64,000 nucleotides of DNA from assembly GCF_002216685.1 (NCBI RefSeq), contig NZ_CP022353.1:1488001-1552000 (forward strand). The letters are read 5' to 3'. The notes under the pieces are model-generated. The model worked only from the letters and a program-made list of their open reading frames with translations. It was not told the DNA's origin and ran no database searches. Position 1 is the first letter of the stretch, and the number at the start of each line of letters is the position of its first letter. Source of the stretch: Vibrio tarriae (lineage in GTDB: Bacteria; Pseudomonadota; Gammaproteobacteria; Enterobacterales; Vibrionaceae). The position numbers were made by a program, and so were the translations under genes. Of the stretch, positions 1-8,612 are shown one piece after another.

Positions 1-226
1 CTTCTAGCTGTTCACCACAGTCACAACGAGAGGAATGGAAAACATCGCCTGTTAAACACTCCGAGTGCATACGCACAAGCGGAGCTTCTTGGATGGTATC
101 CGCTGATTTGAAAATCACTGCAACGTGTTCTTTGTCTGATTGCAGTCCATGAAATGACAGGATTTCTGCGTCAATATTGCTTTTCGCACCGACTTTTAAA
201 TCGACTCTGGCTCTTACTTCCGCCAT
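1..226 (-). CDS. ribA: GTP cyclohydrolase II, N-terminal part (cut by window edge)
   Basis: Only the first 75 codons are present; the gene runs off the left edge. The translation begins [16 protein letters not shown] and reaches the family hallmark HSECLTGD followed by [11 protein letters not shown], the region with the first zinc-binding cysteines of GTP cyclohydrolase II. The enzyme opens the GTP ring in the first committed step of riboflavin synthesis in the cytoplasm. The start at 226 gives the length expected before this motif. No FMN riboswitch is visible in the short upstream region. The family call is firm; the rest of the protein is not seen. Confidence 0.93.
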   Translation of the reverse strand, partial: MAEVRARVDLKVGAKSNIDAEILSFHGLQSDKEHVAVIFKSADTIQEAPLVRMHSECLTGDVFHSSRCDCGEQLE

Positions 227-395
227 GTTTGCACTCACTTGAATCTTTGTAACGGGATGCACGTTTCTCAACATTTGCATAACTTGTCTCTACTAGTGAC
301 CTAACTATGAGGGCTGATACCCCTTTTTTCAAAGAAAAGATCACTCGAAGGCTTAAATTGTTATGTTATAACAAATGCCTTTTTGAGCAACAAAA

Positions 396-419
396 AACCC
401 AACCATATTGGGTTGGGTT
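396..419 (-). terminator. Rho-independent terminator of the small gene at 451-627
   Basis: Nine-base arms (396-404 and 411-419) enclose a six-base loop. On the minus strand the stem is followed by a T tract made by the A run at 392-397. It lies about 30 bases past the stop codon of the 58-aa gene, which supports that gene being transcribed as its own unit. Confidence 0.75.
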
Positions 420-450
420 CGTTCAGATATCAAAATAGGGATGAAAATAA

Positions 451-627
451 TCAGTTTTGTGACTTCTTCCAGACGCACAACTCAATCCAGATTTGCTCTA
501 ATTGGCGTAACTCTTCATCGGTTAATACCGAGAGTGTCGGTTTTGATTGTGGCGCCGAATGTGCTTGCAACGCGCTCAACTGCGCGTAAAACTCTTTCTT
601 CAGCTGGGTAACAACAAAATTGTCCAC
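451..627 (-). CDS. Small hypothetical protein, 58 aa, GTG start
   Basis: The reading frame starts with GTG at 627, preceded by a GGAGAG ribosome-binding site, and ends at TGA (451-453). The protein begins VDNFVVTQLKKEFYAQ (initiator Met) and ends in a helical, Glu- and Trp-rich stretch with the sequence LTDEELRQLEQIWIELC. There is no signal peptide or membrane segment. A terminator hairpin follows directly, so this looks like a monocistronic gene. I recognise no family. The 181 bases between it and the transporter gene at 809 are AT-rich and hold nothing else I can name. The non-ATG start makes it easy to miss in automatic annotation. Confidence 0.6.
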   Translation of the reverse strand: MDNFVVTQLKKEFYAQLSALQAHSAPQSKPTLSVLTDEELRQLEQIWIELCVWKKSQN

Positions 628-808
628 CTACTCTCTCCACAATTTCATCCATTTCTTAAAAAGAATACCTTCTTTCATAATTATTTCTTATCACGCAATA
701 AGATATGGAAGTATGGTCACATAATTTTTACACTTTAGAGAATAATTACGCAGCAAACTCCTTGGTTAACACCTAGCCGATCTCAAGGCCGCGCATTTCT
801 CTCTGTCC

Positions 809-2023
809 TTAACTGACCGATACCCCACTTTGCACCGCTTCGGTTGGCATTGCTCTACGCTGCAGTTGACTAAACAACACCAACAGCAGCAAAGCACTGA
901 ATGCACCGGTTAAAGAAACATACAAGGTGCTGAAGTAGTTATAAAACTCACCGACCACGCCGACCGATAAGCTCGCCACTAAAGTGCTGATACTGAGCAT
1001 GCTCGAAAACAAGGTGGAAGCGGTGCCTAATCGGTCTTGCATCATATCTTGCAGCACCACCATGCCTAGCGTCGCGCACACACCGATAAAAAAGCCATTG
1101 AGCACTTGCGCTATCATCATGGCGACAAACCCTGTGTGGGTCAGCATCACACCGTAAAACAAGATGCCGCTGGTGATCCCAAGCATCAGCAATTTATTCG
1201 TGCCCCATCGCTCGGCAAGCTTTCCCGCCATTAACATGACCGGAATTTCACACAACGCGGCCGTGCCAAACAGTACCCCTAACCAGTGTTCAGGCACCAT
1301 CAATTCACGAGACAGATAGAGCGGCATACTGGTGATATAAAGGTTGTTTGAGCCAAAAGTACATACCAAGGTCACGCAGTACAGTACGATCAATGCACGC
1401 TTACGGGGGGAATATTGTCCAAGTTCGACTGGCGTTGTTCCAACGGCTGCGGCGGTTTTCACCCCTGCTGGCAAGAAGCGAGCAATCAGCACTATGCCTA
1501 AAAATACTATCAGAGCAGACACCGCAAAGGCGGCATTAAAGCCAAAACTGGCTTTGAGCATAAACGCCGCCGGAGGGCCAAATACCCAAGCAATCGCAAT
1601 TCCGGCACGCATGGTAGAGAGGAAGGTCGTTTTATCGGTTAAATGCTGATCGGCGTATTCGCGGCCAAGCGCAAAAAGCTGGCCAAATGACGCGCCACTC
1701 ACGCTAGCAAACAGTACCACCACCATGATGGCGAGACTGTAGCTGCGAATAAACATAAAGCTGACCACAGTGATGAGATAACAGATTAACGAAACCAATA
1801 AGATGGTTTTACGCTGCCAATGACGATCTGATTGGCGCGCAAGCCACTGCGAGACGATAACTGAGCTGACGACTGCCAACACCATATACAGGCTCAGTTG
1901 CATCGGTGAAGCATCGAGCGCCTCAACAATAAACAGGCTGGAGAGTGGGTAAAAAAACGCTCCGCATAGACCCGTAACCAGTGTCGACATAATAAACAGT
2001 AAGGCGGTTTTGTCTCGATACAT
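809..2023 (-). CDS. Set-family MFS sugar efflux transporter
   Basis: A 404-aa inner-membrane protein with about 12 hydrophobic segments, typical of the major facilitator superfamily. The stretches QLFALGREYAD and AWVFGPPAAFMLK match the sugar efflux transporters SetA/SetB of E. coli closely, so proton-driven export of sugars or sugar analogues is likely. The family has been linked to relief of sugar-phosphate stress and to expulsion of lactose- or glucose-type substrates; the substrate here is unknown. The gene is transcribed away from an AraC-type regulator (2273-3172) across a 249-bp gap, an arrangement that often marks a regulator and its target. Length and topology look complete. Confidence 0.82.
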   Translation of the reverse strand: MYRDKTALLFIMSTLVTGLCGAFFYPLSSLFIVEALDASPMQLSLYMVLAVVSSVIVSQWLARQSDRHWQRKTILLVSLICYLITVVSFMFIRSYSLAIMVVVLFASVSGASFGQLFALGREYADQHLTDKTTFLSTMRAGIAIAWVFGPPAAFMLKASFGFNAAFAVSALIVFLGIVLIARFLPAGVKTAAAVGTTPVELGQYSPRKRALIVLYCVTLVCTFGSNNLYITSMPLYLSRELMVPEHWLGVLFGTAALCEIPVMLMAGKLAERWGTNKLLMLGITSGILFYGVMLTHTGFVAMMIAQVLNGFFIGVCATLGMVVLQDMMQDRLGTASTLFSSMLSISTLVASLSVGVVGEFYNYFSTLYVSLTGAFSALLLLVLFSQLQRRAMPTEAVQSGVSVS

Positions 2024-2051
2024 GCAGTAACCTCATAGCAATATTCGATGG

Positions 2052-2110
2052 AATCTCCTTCCTACTTGGCAGCGTCGCTTTATCCCTAAACGACTTAGAG
2101 CAGCAGGGGG
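2052..2110. repeat. Short, degenerate ERIC-like repeat
   Basis: On the minus strand, GCCAAGTAGGAAGGAGATTC resembles the right end of the ERIC repeats elsewhere in the window. On the plus strand, CCCTAAACGACTTAGAG resembles the left end. The central part of a full ERIC is missing. It lies in the divergent promoter region between the transporter and the AraC gene. The match is partial, so the limits are approximate. Confidence 0.45.
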
Positions 2111-2272
2111 ATTATGGCGGCTAGTGTACTGAATCTGGACATGAGTTATTGATGTTATTCGAGCCAGTTCTAATACTATTCAGGCGAAATCACTTGATGA
2201 TTTGACAGAAAACAAGCCATTCCTCTAGTCTATCGCCACACATTGAGCGCAGGAAAACTCACGTAAATCGTT

Positions 2273-3172
2273 ATGCGACCTTTAATTGAAAATGTGATGA
2301 GTGGCATCAGTCAGGATTGGGTATTGCGCGAATTCCACAGCAACACGAATAAAGAAGAGTTTTCTTGTCCTTGGCACTATCACACCGAGTATGAACTGGT
2401 GCTCTACCAGAACCCAGATCAACGTTTTGTCGGTAACTATTTTGCAGGTGATGCGATTGGTGGGGTTGAGCACAACACACTTTTACTTTACGGCCCCGGT
2501 TTGCCACATATGATTGCGGGTAGACAGCTGATCAATAAAGCCCAAACTCTGCACTCAACGATTATCTGGTTCAAACAAGAGTGGTTAGACAAGCTACAGA
2601 GCGTATTGCCTCAAGCTCAAGCTTTGCAACGCTTGCAGCAACATGCCACCTATGGCGTGCGTCTCAGTGAGCAAACCGCTACGCGCGTCGCCGAACTCCT
2701 AGCCAATGTCGATCAACAGCCTCACAGTTATCAATCTCTGCGCGTGATTGAGTCCTTACTTGTGATGGCGGACGATCCGCAAGCACAGCGCCTATCCGTT
2801 GCGCCGTATTTGGTGACACCACTCGCCAGTAACAGCGACATTCACAAGAAAATTCAGTTGGCGAAACAGTATGTGGAGCAGCACTACGCACAAGCAATAA
2901 AAATTACCGACTTATGCCATCACTTACATTTGAGTGAAAGCTCGGCGTATCGCTTATTTGAAAAGCATTATGGGATGAGTTTTTCGGAGCATTTGAAGCA
3001 GTTTCGGATCGGTAAAGCGTGCGAGCTTTTAGCCAGTTCTGCGCTGCCGATTGCGTTAATTGCCGAGCGAACTGGGTTTGGCAATTTGTCGAACTTTAAC
3101 CGCCAATTTAAAACCCTCAAAGCCATGACTCCGAGGGAATTTCGTCAGCGATTTCAAGCAGTGAGTGGGTAG
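2273..3172 (+). CDS. AraC-family transcriptional regulator with N-terminal cupin domain
   Basis: A 299-aa protein. Residues around 30-90 form a cupin-like sensor region (CPWHYHTEYELVLY), and the last 110 residues carry the paired helix-turn-helix DNA-binding domain of AraC proteins, ending in NRQFKTLKAMTPREFR. It probably binds a small molecule, perhaps a sugar, and controls the divergent Set-type exporter. No good ribosome-binding site precedes 2273; a second in-frame ATG lies at 2297. The function is inferred from fold and neighbourhood; the ligand is unknown. Confidence 0.85.
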   Translation: MRPLIENVMSGISQDWVLREFHSNTNKEEFSCPWHYHTEYELVLYQNPDQRFVGNYFAGDAIGGVEHNTLLLYGPGLPHMIAGRQLINKAQTLHSTIIWFKQEWLDKLQSVLPQAQALQRLQQHATYGVRLSEQTATRVAELLANVDQQPHSYQSLRVIESLLVMADDPQAQRLSVAPYLVTPLASNSDIHKKIQLAKQYVEQHYAQAIKITDLCHHLHLSESSAYRLFEKHYGMSFSEHLKQFRIGKACELLASSALPIALIAERTGFGNLSNFNRQFKTLKAMTPREFRQRFQAVSG

Positions 3173-3190
3173 AGACATGCCCCCACTCAC
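3161..3190. terminator. Hairpin between convergent genes
   Basis: GTGAGTGGG (3161-3169) and CCCACTCAC (3182-3190) form a perfect nine-base stem that overlaps the stop codon of the AraC gene and lies just before the end of trhO. There is no T run on either side. It may act as a weak two-way transcription barrier or protect both 3' ends. Confidence 0.45.
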
Positions 3191-3196
3191 GACTCG

Positions 3197-4180
3197 CTAA
3201 CCTTTCTGGCCACGCTGCGCCGCTTTGCGCGCCAGCTTTTCCGCGCGGCGTTTTTCAATCAGTGTCGCACTCTCCTCTCCGATATGGCTTTCACCACGCA
3301 GTTTCGCTAGCTGGACTTGCTTTTCACGCTCACGGAAACGCTCTAGCTGCTCTTCCGTGTGTGATCCAAAGCAACGCGGACAGCTGACGCCTTGTTCATA
3401 CTGCTCACTCTGCTTATCTGCCTCTGTGATAGGCAAACGGCAAGCATTACAAATTTGATAGTCACTTTCGGCAAGGCCATGCCCTACCGCAACGCGCCCG
3501 TCAAACACATAACAATCCCCCTCCCACAAGCTTTGCTCTTGAGGCACTTCTTCAAGATATTTCAAGATGCCGCCTTCAAGGTGATACACCTCTTCAAAGC
3601 CTTGCTCTTTCAAATATGCGGTGGATTTTTCACAGCGGATCCCGCCAGTACAGAACATGGCGACTTTCTTGTGCTTTTGCGGATCAAGGTTTTCCTGCAC
3701 ATAGTGTGGAAACTCGCGGAACGTCTCCGTTTTTGGGTTGAGCGCGTTTTTAAAGGTGCCAAGCTGTACTTCGTAATCGTTTCGGGTATCCACCACCAAG
3801 ACTTCAGGATCAGAAATCAGCGCGTTCCAATCTTGCGGCTTCACATAAGTGCCCACTACATGACGTGGATCTATGCCTTCTACGCCCATAGTCACAATCT
3901 CTTTTTTGAGTTTGACCTTAGTACGGTTAAACGGCGGCTCAGAGGCAAAAGACTCTTTATACACAGTGCCTTTTAAACTCGGTTCGTTTTCTAGCCACGC
4001 CAGCAGCGCATCAATCCCTTGGCGAGAAGAAGCGACCGTACCGTTAATGCCTTCTTGCGCCAGCAATAATGTGCCGCGAATGTGGTTCTCTTCCATCAGT
4101 GCCAGCAGCGGTGCTCTTAGCTCTTGGTAATGATTGAGCTCAACAAACTTGTAGAGCGCACAGACAACATATTGACTCAT
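3197..4180 (-). CDS. trhO: tRNA uridine(34) hydroxylase, rhodanese-domain protein (TrhO/YceA)
   Basis: A 327-aa cytoplasmic protein of the UPF0176/YceA family. It has an N-terminal domain (about 1-95), a rhodanese domain (about 125-225) with the active-site loop [10 protein letters not shown], and a C-terminal cysteine-containing, lysine- and glutamate-rich tail. E. coli TrhO makes 5-hydroxyuridine at the wobble position of certain tRNAs using oxygen and a prephenate-derived pathway partner. I chose the ATG at 4180 ([12 protein letters not shown]), preceded by AAAGGTC at good spacing, over the upstream frame extension to 4204. In V. cholerae N16961 I recall this gene as next to gyrA; here 9.5 kb separate them. 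Confidence 0.9.
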   Translation of the reverse strand: MSQYVVCALYKFVELNHYQELRAPLLALMEENHIRGTLLLAQEGINGTVASSRQGIDALLAWLENEPSLKGTVYKESFASEPPFNRTKVKLKKEIVTMGVEGIDPRHVVGTYVKPQDWNALISDPEVLVVDTRNDYEVQLGTFKNALNPKTETFREFPHYVQENLDPQKHKKVAMFCTGGIRCEKSTAYLKEQGFEEVYHLEGGILKYLEEVPQEQSLWEGDCYVFDGRVAVGHGLAESDYQICNACRLPITEADKQSEQYEQGVSCPRCFGSHTEEQLERFREREKQVQLAKLRGESHIGEESATLIEKRRAEKLARKAAQRGQKG

Positions 4181-4618
4181 GGTATGACCTTTCAAATACA
4201 ACACCTAGAAATTGGGCGGGCATTATACCCAAGCAAACCGATGACAAATACGGAGTGTTTTTGGGGGTATAACTTAGTTATAAACCGAGCTTATCTTCAT
4301 CACGAATAATAGTTTTATCGTAGCTAATTGACTAAATTGTGTCTATTTGGATTAATTCTATCTTTAGCCTAACTCAAGACAGAATCTAAGTTAATGATTT
4401 TAATGATTAAAAATTTAAAGTGAAGAAATACGTATCTATTGTGTGAACATCGTGTATAGTAGTGCTGGTTTTAATAGTGAGCTATTGATATAAAATTTAG
4501 TTTAAGATCTTCTCAGTTTTTTGATTCAGTTTGTTGTCATATCTATCCTGCGATAATTTTTTCTTCATTCCATATTTAGTAGTTTCCATTTCAATTTAAT
4601 TAATCTATCGAGATATAT
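4181..4618 (+). promoter_or_regulatory. AT-rich region upstream of the cold-shock gene
   Basis: This 438-base gap holds no credible open frame. It is strongly AT-rich and probably contains the promoter and a long 5' leader for the cold-shock gene, as is usual for cspA-type genes, whose leader RNA controls translation by temperature. A small TATAAC/GTTATA inverted repeat lies near 4269. No match to the E. coli cold box was found by eye. Confidence 0.4.
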
Positions 4619-4831
4619 ATGTCTAATAAAACAACTGGTCTAGTAAAATGGTTTAACGAAACTAAAGGTTTTGGATTTATCACCCCTGACAACGGAGGTG
4701 CTGATCTATTCGTTCATTTCAAATCAATTGTTAGTGACGGCTTTAAAACATTAGCTGAAGGCCAAAAAGTTGCTTTCAACGTAGAACAAGGTAATAAAGG
4801 CCCTCAAGCTGCTAACGTTACTTTGTTATAA
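4619..4831 (+). CDS. Cold-shock protein, CspA family
   Basis: A 70-aa single cold-shock domain. The RNA-binding motifs KGFGFI (RNP1) and LFVHF (RNP2) are intact, as is the N-terminal [13 protein letters not shown] typical of CspA-type RNA chaperones that melt mRNA secondary structure after a temperature drop. The gene is AT-rich compared with the housekeeping genes around it. A strong stem-loop follows the stop codon, and two small genes come next on the same strand. Whether it is cold-induced or constitutive cannot be told from sequence. Confidence 0.92.
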   Translation: MSNKTTGLVKWFNETKGFGFITPDNGGADLFVHFKSIVSDGFKTLAEGQKVAFNVEQGNKGPQAANVTLL

Positions 4832-4837
4832 GCATTT

Positions 4838-4874
4838 ATGACTAGATCTTGCTTATATGATGAGATCTAGTCAT
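4838..4874 (+). terminator. Stem-loop after the cold-shock gene
   Basis: A perfect 12-base inverted repeat (ATGACTAGATCT at 4838-4849 and AGATCTAGTCAT at 4863-4874) is followed by TTAAATTTTC. This is a likely terminator or 3'-stabilising hairpin, although the U tract is interrupted. Confidence 0.6.
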
Positions 4875-4924
4875 TTAAATTTTCATTAAATACTTAAATA
4901 AACACCGTTCTTTAATCATTAATC

Positions 4925-4962
4925 TTACAGTAGTAATGTTAGATTATATCTTCCTACTGTAA
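4925..4962. other. Second inverted repeat downstream of the cold-shock gene
   Basis: TTACAGTAG (4925-4933) and CTACTGTAA (4954-4962) form a nine-base perfect stem with a 20-base loop. It sits in the 290-base AT-rich gap before the small gene at 5122. It could be an operator or a structured leader; nothing else is recognisable in the gap. Confidence 0.35.
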
Positions 4963-5121
4963 ATCAGATAAATAGTGTTTTTTAATCTTATCCAACTTCA
5001 TGTCATATCACCTAATGATAATTTAAATTTTCTAGGATGAAATTTCTTTCGAAATTAAATATTCGCAAGATGTGATGTTCGATGGACTATTTATTTCTAC
5101 GTTAGAGAAGGAGATCAAACT

Positions 5122-5271
5122 TTGAAAAAACCACTAACAGGTTCTAAATCCAAAATTTCCAAAGTGAAAGTTCTTAATGCAGATGAAAGTCCAGATAACA
5201 TTCACAAGATAAGAAAAAAAATTGAAGACATTTTATTAGAACGAGAACAAAAAAAGCTTTGGGATCTGTAA
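5122..5271 (+). CDS. Small hypothetical basic protein, 49 aa, TTG start
   Basis: The frame starts with TTG at 5122, preceded by an excellent AAGGAG ribosome-binding site seven bases upstream, and stops at 5271. The protein begins with a lysine-rich part (MKKPLTGSKSKISKVK) and then has an acidic and helical part containing IRKKIEDILLEREQKKLWDL. The second half looks like a short amphipathic helix of the kind seen in small Vibrio and Pseudomonas proteins, but I do not assign a family. It is followed 12 bases later by another small gene on the same strand, so the two are probably co-transcribed. Confidence 0.6.
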   Translation: MKKPLTGSKSKISKVKVLNADESPDNIHKIRKKIEDILLEREQKKLWDL

Positions 5272-5283
5272 GGTACAAGAAAC

Positions 5284-5484
5284 ATGCGAAAACCAGTAAG
5301 AAAATCAAATAAAAAAACACAAAGAAACAGTTTTGAAGAACAATTCTCTGTTATGGTCACAGAATATCAAGCGGCGAAAGAAGTTCTTGACTCTATGGAA
5401 CAAGATACACCAGAGTATATGAGTCAGAAAAAATTATGTGAAAAGCTATTCTCCAATGCCGAACGGTATATCAATAGAAATTAA
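5284..5484 (+). CDS. Small hypothetical protein, 66 aa
   Basis: A 66-aa protein with a very basic first 14 residues (MRKPVRKSNKKTQR), then a mostly helical acidic stretch (FEEQFSVMVTEYQAAKEVLDS). It has no signal peptide or membrane segment. AAGG nine bases before the ATG serves as a ribosome-binding site. It lies 12 bases after the 49-aa gene and probably shares its transcript; both are AT-rich like the cold-shock gene upstream. I recognise no family. The basic head and helical tail could bind nucleic acid, but that is only a guess. About 230 AT-rich bases with no further gene separate it from the convergent nrf operon. Confidence 0.6.
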   Translation: MRKPVRKSNKKTQRNSFEEQFSVMVTEYQAAKEVLDSMEQDTPEYMSQKKLCEKLFSNAERYINRN

Positions 5485-5713
5485 CAGCTTTCAATCAATC
5501 ACCTCTGCTTGTATCAATTTAACCCAAAATATCACTAATAATTAGTCATGTTTTAATACAAATTGATTTGAAGACACTGCAAGTAGATCAATATGAAAAA
5601 CATCCGTGCAATTTGTATCTTAGCCTCTGATTTTATCCATATTTATCTATTTAAAAATACGGCCAAAAATACGTCTTATGTCCAGACTGTGCCGTGTTTT
5701 GTCTGACTGGTAG

Positions 5714-6133
5714 CTATTTACGCCGCACCAATCGGGCGGCGTAGATCAAAAAGAGACTCAAAATAACCACAGGGGTCAACCACAGCAGCCAAGTTTGGAC
5801 TTTGAATGGCGGTTGGTACAACACAAAATCACCGAAGCGTTCAACCATGTAGTCGACAATCTCTTGTTCGCTTTTCCCCTCTTTTACCATCACAAACACT
5901 TTAAAACGTAAGTCTTTGGCTATCGGCGAATTTGATTCAATCAAGTTCTGGTTTTGGCACTGCGGGCAGCGCAATGATTTCGCCAACTCGGTCGCCATAC
6001 GTTGCTGCTGATCGGAATCAAACTCAAAAAACTCAACAGCATTAACGCCTTCTGAGCTTGAGAAAGGAACACTCCCCCAACTTTGCAGTGGCGATACGAT
6101 AAAAAAGAGAAAGAAAACCAGCCGGAGTAACAA
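5714..6133 (-). CDS. nrfF: Cytochrome c haem lyase subunit NrfF (CcmH-like)
   Basis: A 139-aa protein with an N-terminal membrane/signal segment (about 1-20), a periplasmic CcmH/NrfF domain with the redox motif RCPQCQNQNLIESN, and a C-terminal membrane helix ending in RLVRRK. The CPQC cysteines reduce the apocytochrome before haem attachment. Within nrf operons the NrfEFG lyase is dedicated to the CxxCK haem site of NrfA. Translation starts with TTG directly after the stop codon of the upstream dsbE-like gene, with GGAGAG overlapping that gene's end, so the two are translationally linked. It is the last gene of the leftward nrfB-C-D-E-dsbE-F operon. Confidence 0.88.
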   Translation of the reverse strand: MLLRLVFFLFFIVSPLQSWGSVPFSSSEGVNAVEFFEFDSDQQQRMATELAKSLRCPQCQNQNLIESNSPIAKDLRFKVFVMVKEGKSEQEIVDYMVERFGDFVLYQPPFKVQTWLLWLTPVVILSLFLIYAARLVRRK

Positions 6134-6676
6134 TTAACTCTCCTGTTTAAAGTAAGCTTGAAAATAACGTTGCCATTTTTCTTGGGTCAATTGCCCTGAA
6201 TATTTAAAAACAATCTCTCCTGCCGAGTTGATCAAATACGTCTCCGGTGTGCCTATCACACCAAGATCTAACGCCACAGAGCCTTGTGGATCTTGAGCTA
6301 CTTTGACAAACGGGTTGCCGTTCTGCTGCAAATAACGTGTCGCCGCGCGGGGTTCATCCCGATAATTTAAGCCATAAATGGGGACACCTTGCTGAGCTAA
6401 GGTGTTTAAAAATTCATGCTCACTCAAACAACTACCACACCATGAAGCCCACACATTGAGAAGTTTGTAGTCTGAAATGAGAAAATCTTGCTGCGTTACG
6501 CGTGTGTTTGGGTCGAGTAAATCTGGGACATCAAACACCGGTAACTGTTTGACTACACTCGCTTCTGCCTTGTTGGTATTTTTATTTTCCAAACCCAAGC
6601 CAATCGCGGCGAGCACACCACCAATCACTAAGACCACACTAAGCAAGCGTATAACGTTGGCTTTGGCTTTCAACAC
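6134..6676 (-). CDS. DsbE/CcmG-family thiol:disulfide oxidoreductase of the nrf operon
   Basis: A 180-aa thioredoxin-fold protein with an N-terminal membrane anchor (about 8-28) and the active site WASWCGSC. It resembles CcmG/DsbE, which keeps CcmH and apocytochrome cysteines reduced in the periplasm; in some nrf operons the equivalent gene is called nrfX. The GTG start at 6676 follows GGGAGGAG and lies inside the end of nrfE, a 38-base overlap; the stop abuts nrfF. The position inside the operon argues for a role in NrfA maturation rather than general cytochrome c assembly. Confidence 0.85.
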   Translation of the reverse strand: MLKAKANVIRLLSVVLVIGGVLAAIGLGLENKNTNKAEASVVKQLPVFDVPDLLDPNTRVTQQDFLISDYKLLNVWASWCGSCLSEHEFLNTLAQQGVPIYGLNYRDEPRAATRYLQQNGNPFVKVAQDPQGSVALDLGVIGTPETYLINSAGEIVFKYSGQLTQEKWQRYFQAYFKQES

Positions 6677-8594
6677 TCTGCACTCTCCTCCCTTTCCTGC
6701 GACTCACTAACGCCAGCACGCTGCCCATTACAAACATCAGTACCGCTAACCATATCCAACCTATATAAGCTTTGAATTGTAACTTCACAGCGTAACTCTT
6801 TACGGCATAGCTTTTTGCAGAATGGCTCTGTTCGCTAAACTTGCTACCAAGCGTAACGTACAAATCCCCATTCCACAGTCCATGCAAAGCAGGTTCATTC
6901 ATGTTCATCACTCGTACTGGATAGTGACGGCGTTCAGGCTCCATGATAAAAGAACTCGCCCCCTCTTTTTGCCATATAAATTGCGCTTTCTCTAGCGTGT
7001 AATTCGGCCCTATCGCCCAGTTCATGTCCTGATAAGTCACCTGCCACTGCATAAACGTCAGCGTGTCTCCCTGTGCCATTTTTTTCGCGATTTCCTGCGA
7101 GTGTTCAGCATTCATCGCCGCGCCCACGGCCAGAAATGCCAAACCCAAATGCGCCATCACCATAGGGATCGCGCGCGTTCTTTTCTCCAATAAACAGAGC
7201 AAATGTGTGCTGGCAACCCAGCATCCCAAAATCCAGAATAGTTGAACCCACAACACAGGGTTATCGACTTGCAGGCAATACAGCGTGGTTCCCAGCAGTG
7301 TTGAAAGAAGCGCTAGCCCTAACGCGATTCGTCGTCGGTTTTTGTGTTTGATTAATGGAACAGCGCCTAATGCCAGCAGGCCCAAGAAGACAAAAGGCAA
7401 AATCATGGCATTGAAATACGGCGCGCCCACTGAAATGCTGCCAAACCCAAACAAGGTGTACAACATGGGGTAAAAGGTACCCATGCCCACGGTAAATGCG
7501 ACGATGGCCAGTAACCCTGTCGCGATCAGCATTAAAAATGGCGCACTCCACCAGTGAGTAAGAGGTGCAGAGCGAATCTCGTCTAAACGCAGGACAAGAC
7601 TGCCCAAGCCCACAAGCAGCACCAAAGCAAGAATGCCGAGTAAGACGATACCTTTGTCGGGGTCAACCGCAAACGCATGTACGGAAGTCAGTACACCAGA
7701 GCGCACAATAAACGTGCCTATGATGCTTAAACTGAAAGTCATCAGCGCCAACACATAACACCAACGCTGCAATACACCGTGGTATCGGTTAGCCAATAAG
7801 GTGTGACACAGCGCCGTTCCGGTCAGCCAAGGCAGTAAAGATGCGTTTTCAACCGGATCCCAGAACCACCAACCACCCCAGCCGAGTTCGTAATACGCCC
7901 ACCATGAACCTAGCCCGATGCCTAAGGTTAAAAACAGCCACGCGCCCATTGCCCACGGCTGGCACCATTCCACCCACTGGCTGGGGATCTCTTTTTCCAA
8001 TAACGCGGCCAGAGCAAACGCCAACACTGTGGAGTAACCCACATAGCCGAGATACAGCAAAGGAGGATGAAAAATCAGCGCGACATCTTGCAGCATCGGG
8101 TTTAAATCTCTCCCCTCGCTCGGCAAAACTGCATTTAATTCAAAGGGGTTGGAGGTGAACAAGGTAAACCACGCGAACATGGCCACCAGCGCATTCATCA
8201 AGGTCAGCACTTTGAACTGATACGATTGCGGGTAACAACGCTGATAGGAGATCACTGCAGACCAACCAGCCAATGTCATCACCCAAAACAGCATCGATCC
8301 TTCATGCCCTCCCCATACAGCTGCCACTTTGAAAAACACAGGCAGCGCAGAATTGGAGTGGGATGAAACATAATGCAGCGCAAAATTGTCAGTGATGAAC
8401 GCATACGCTAACAGCACCAAGGCCGAGAAAGCGCAAAGGAACACCAGTCGGCAGGTTTTGGTAAGCAATATTTGCTGTGGCTCAAAACTCGATAGATGTA
8501 AGGAAAGAGCGCGAAAGCAACTTAGCCCCCAAAGGCTCATCGCCGTGCTTAACACGGCGACCAGAATGAGTAAAAACAGCCCTAAGTCACTCAT
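6639..8594 (-). CDS. nrfE: Haem lyase subunit NrfE (CcmF-like)
   Basis: A 651-aa polytopic membrane protein. The tryptophan-rich haem-handling segment GWGGWWFWDPVENASLLPW lies around residues 238-256, and conserved histidines such as that in LIFHPPLL (about 176) lie nearby. This is the CcmF/NrfE family, which presents haem to the apocytochrome. In nrf systems NrfE, with NrfF and a TPR protein, attaches haem to the CxxCK motif of NrfA. The length is typical. It starts at 8594, 18 bases after nrfD, and its end overlaps the dsbE-like gene. A general CcmF elsewhere in the genome cannot be excluded, but the context fits NrfE. Confidence 0.9.
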   Translation of the reverse strand: MSDLGLFLLILVAVLSTAMSLWGLSCFRALSLHLSSFEPQQILLTKTCRLVFLCAFSALVLLAYAFITDNFALHYVSSHSNSALPVFFKVAAVWGGHEGSMLFWVMTLAGWSAVISYQRCYPQSYQFKVLTLMNALVAMFAWFTLFTSNPFELNAVLPSEGRDLNPMLQDVALIFHPPLLYLGYVGYSTVLAFALAALLEKEIPSQWVEWCQPWAMGAWLFLTLGIGLGSWWAYYELGWGGWWFWDPVENASLLPWLTGTALCHTLLANRYHGVLQRWCYVLALMTFSLSIIGTFIVRSGVLTSVHAFAVDPDKGIVLLGILALVLLVGLGSLVLRLDEIRSAPLTHWWSAPFLMLIATGLLAIVAFTVGMGTFYPMLYTLFGFGSISVGAPYFNAMILPFVFLGLLALGAVPLIKHKNRRRIALGLALLSTLLGTTLYCLQVDNPVLWVQLFWILGCWVASTHLLCLLEKRTRAIPMVMAHLGLAFLAVGAAMNAEHSQEIAKKMAQGDTLTFMQWQVTYQDMNWAIGPNYTLEKAQFIWQKEGASSFIMEPERRHYPVRVMNMNEPALHGLWNGDLYVTLGSKFSEQSHSAKSYAVKSYAVKLQFKAYIGWIWLAVLMFVMGSVLALVSRRKGRRVQSVESQSQRYTLA

Positions 8595-8612
8595 TAGCTT
8601 TTCCTATCACAC

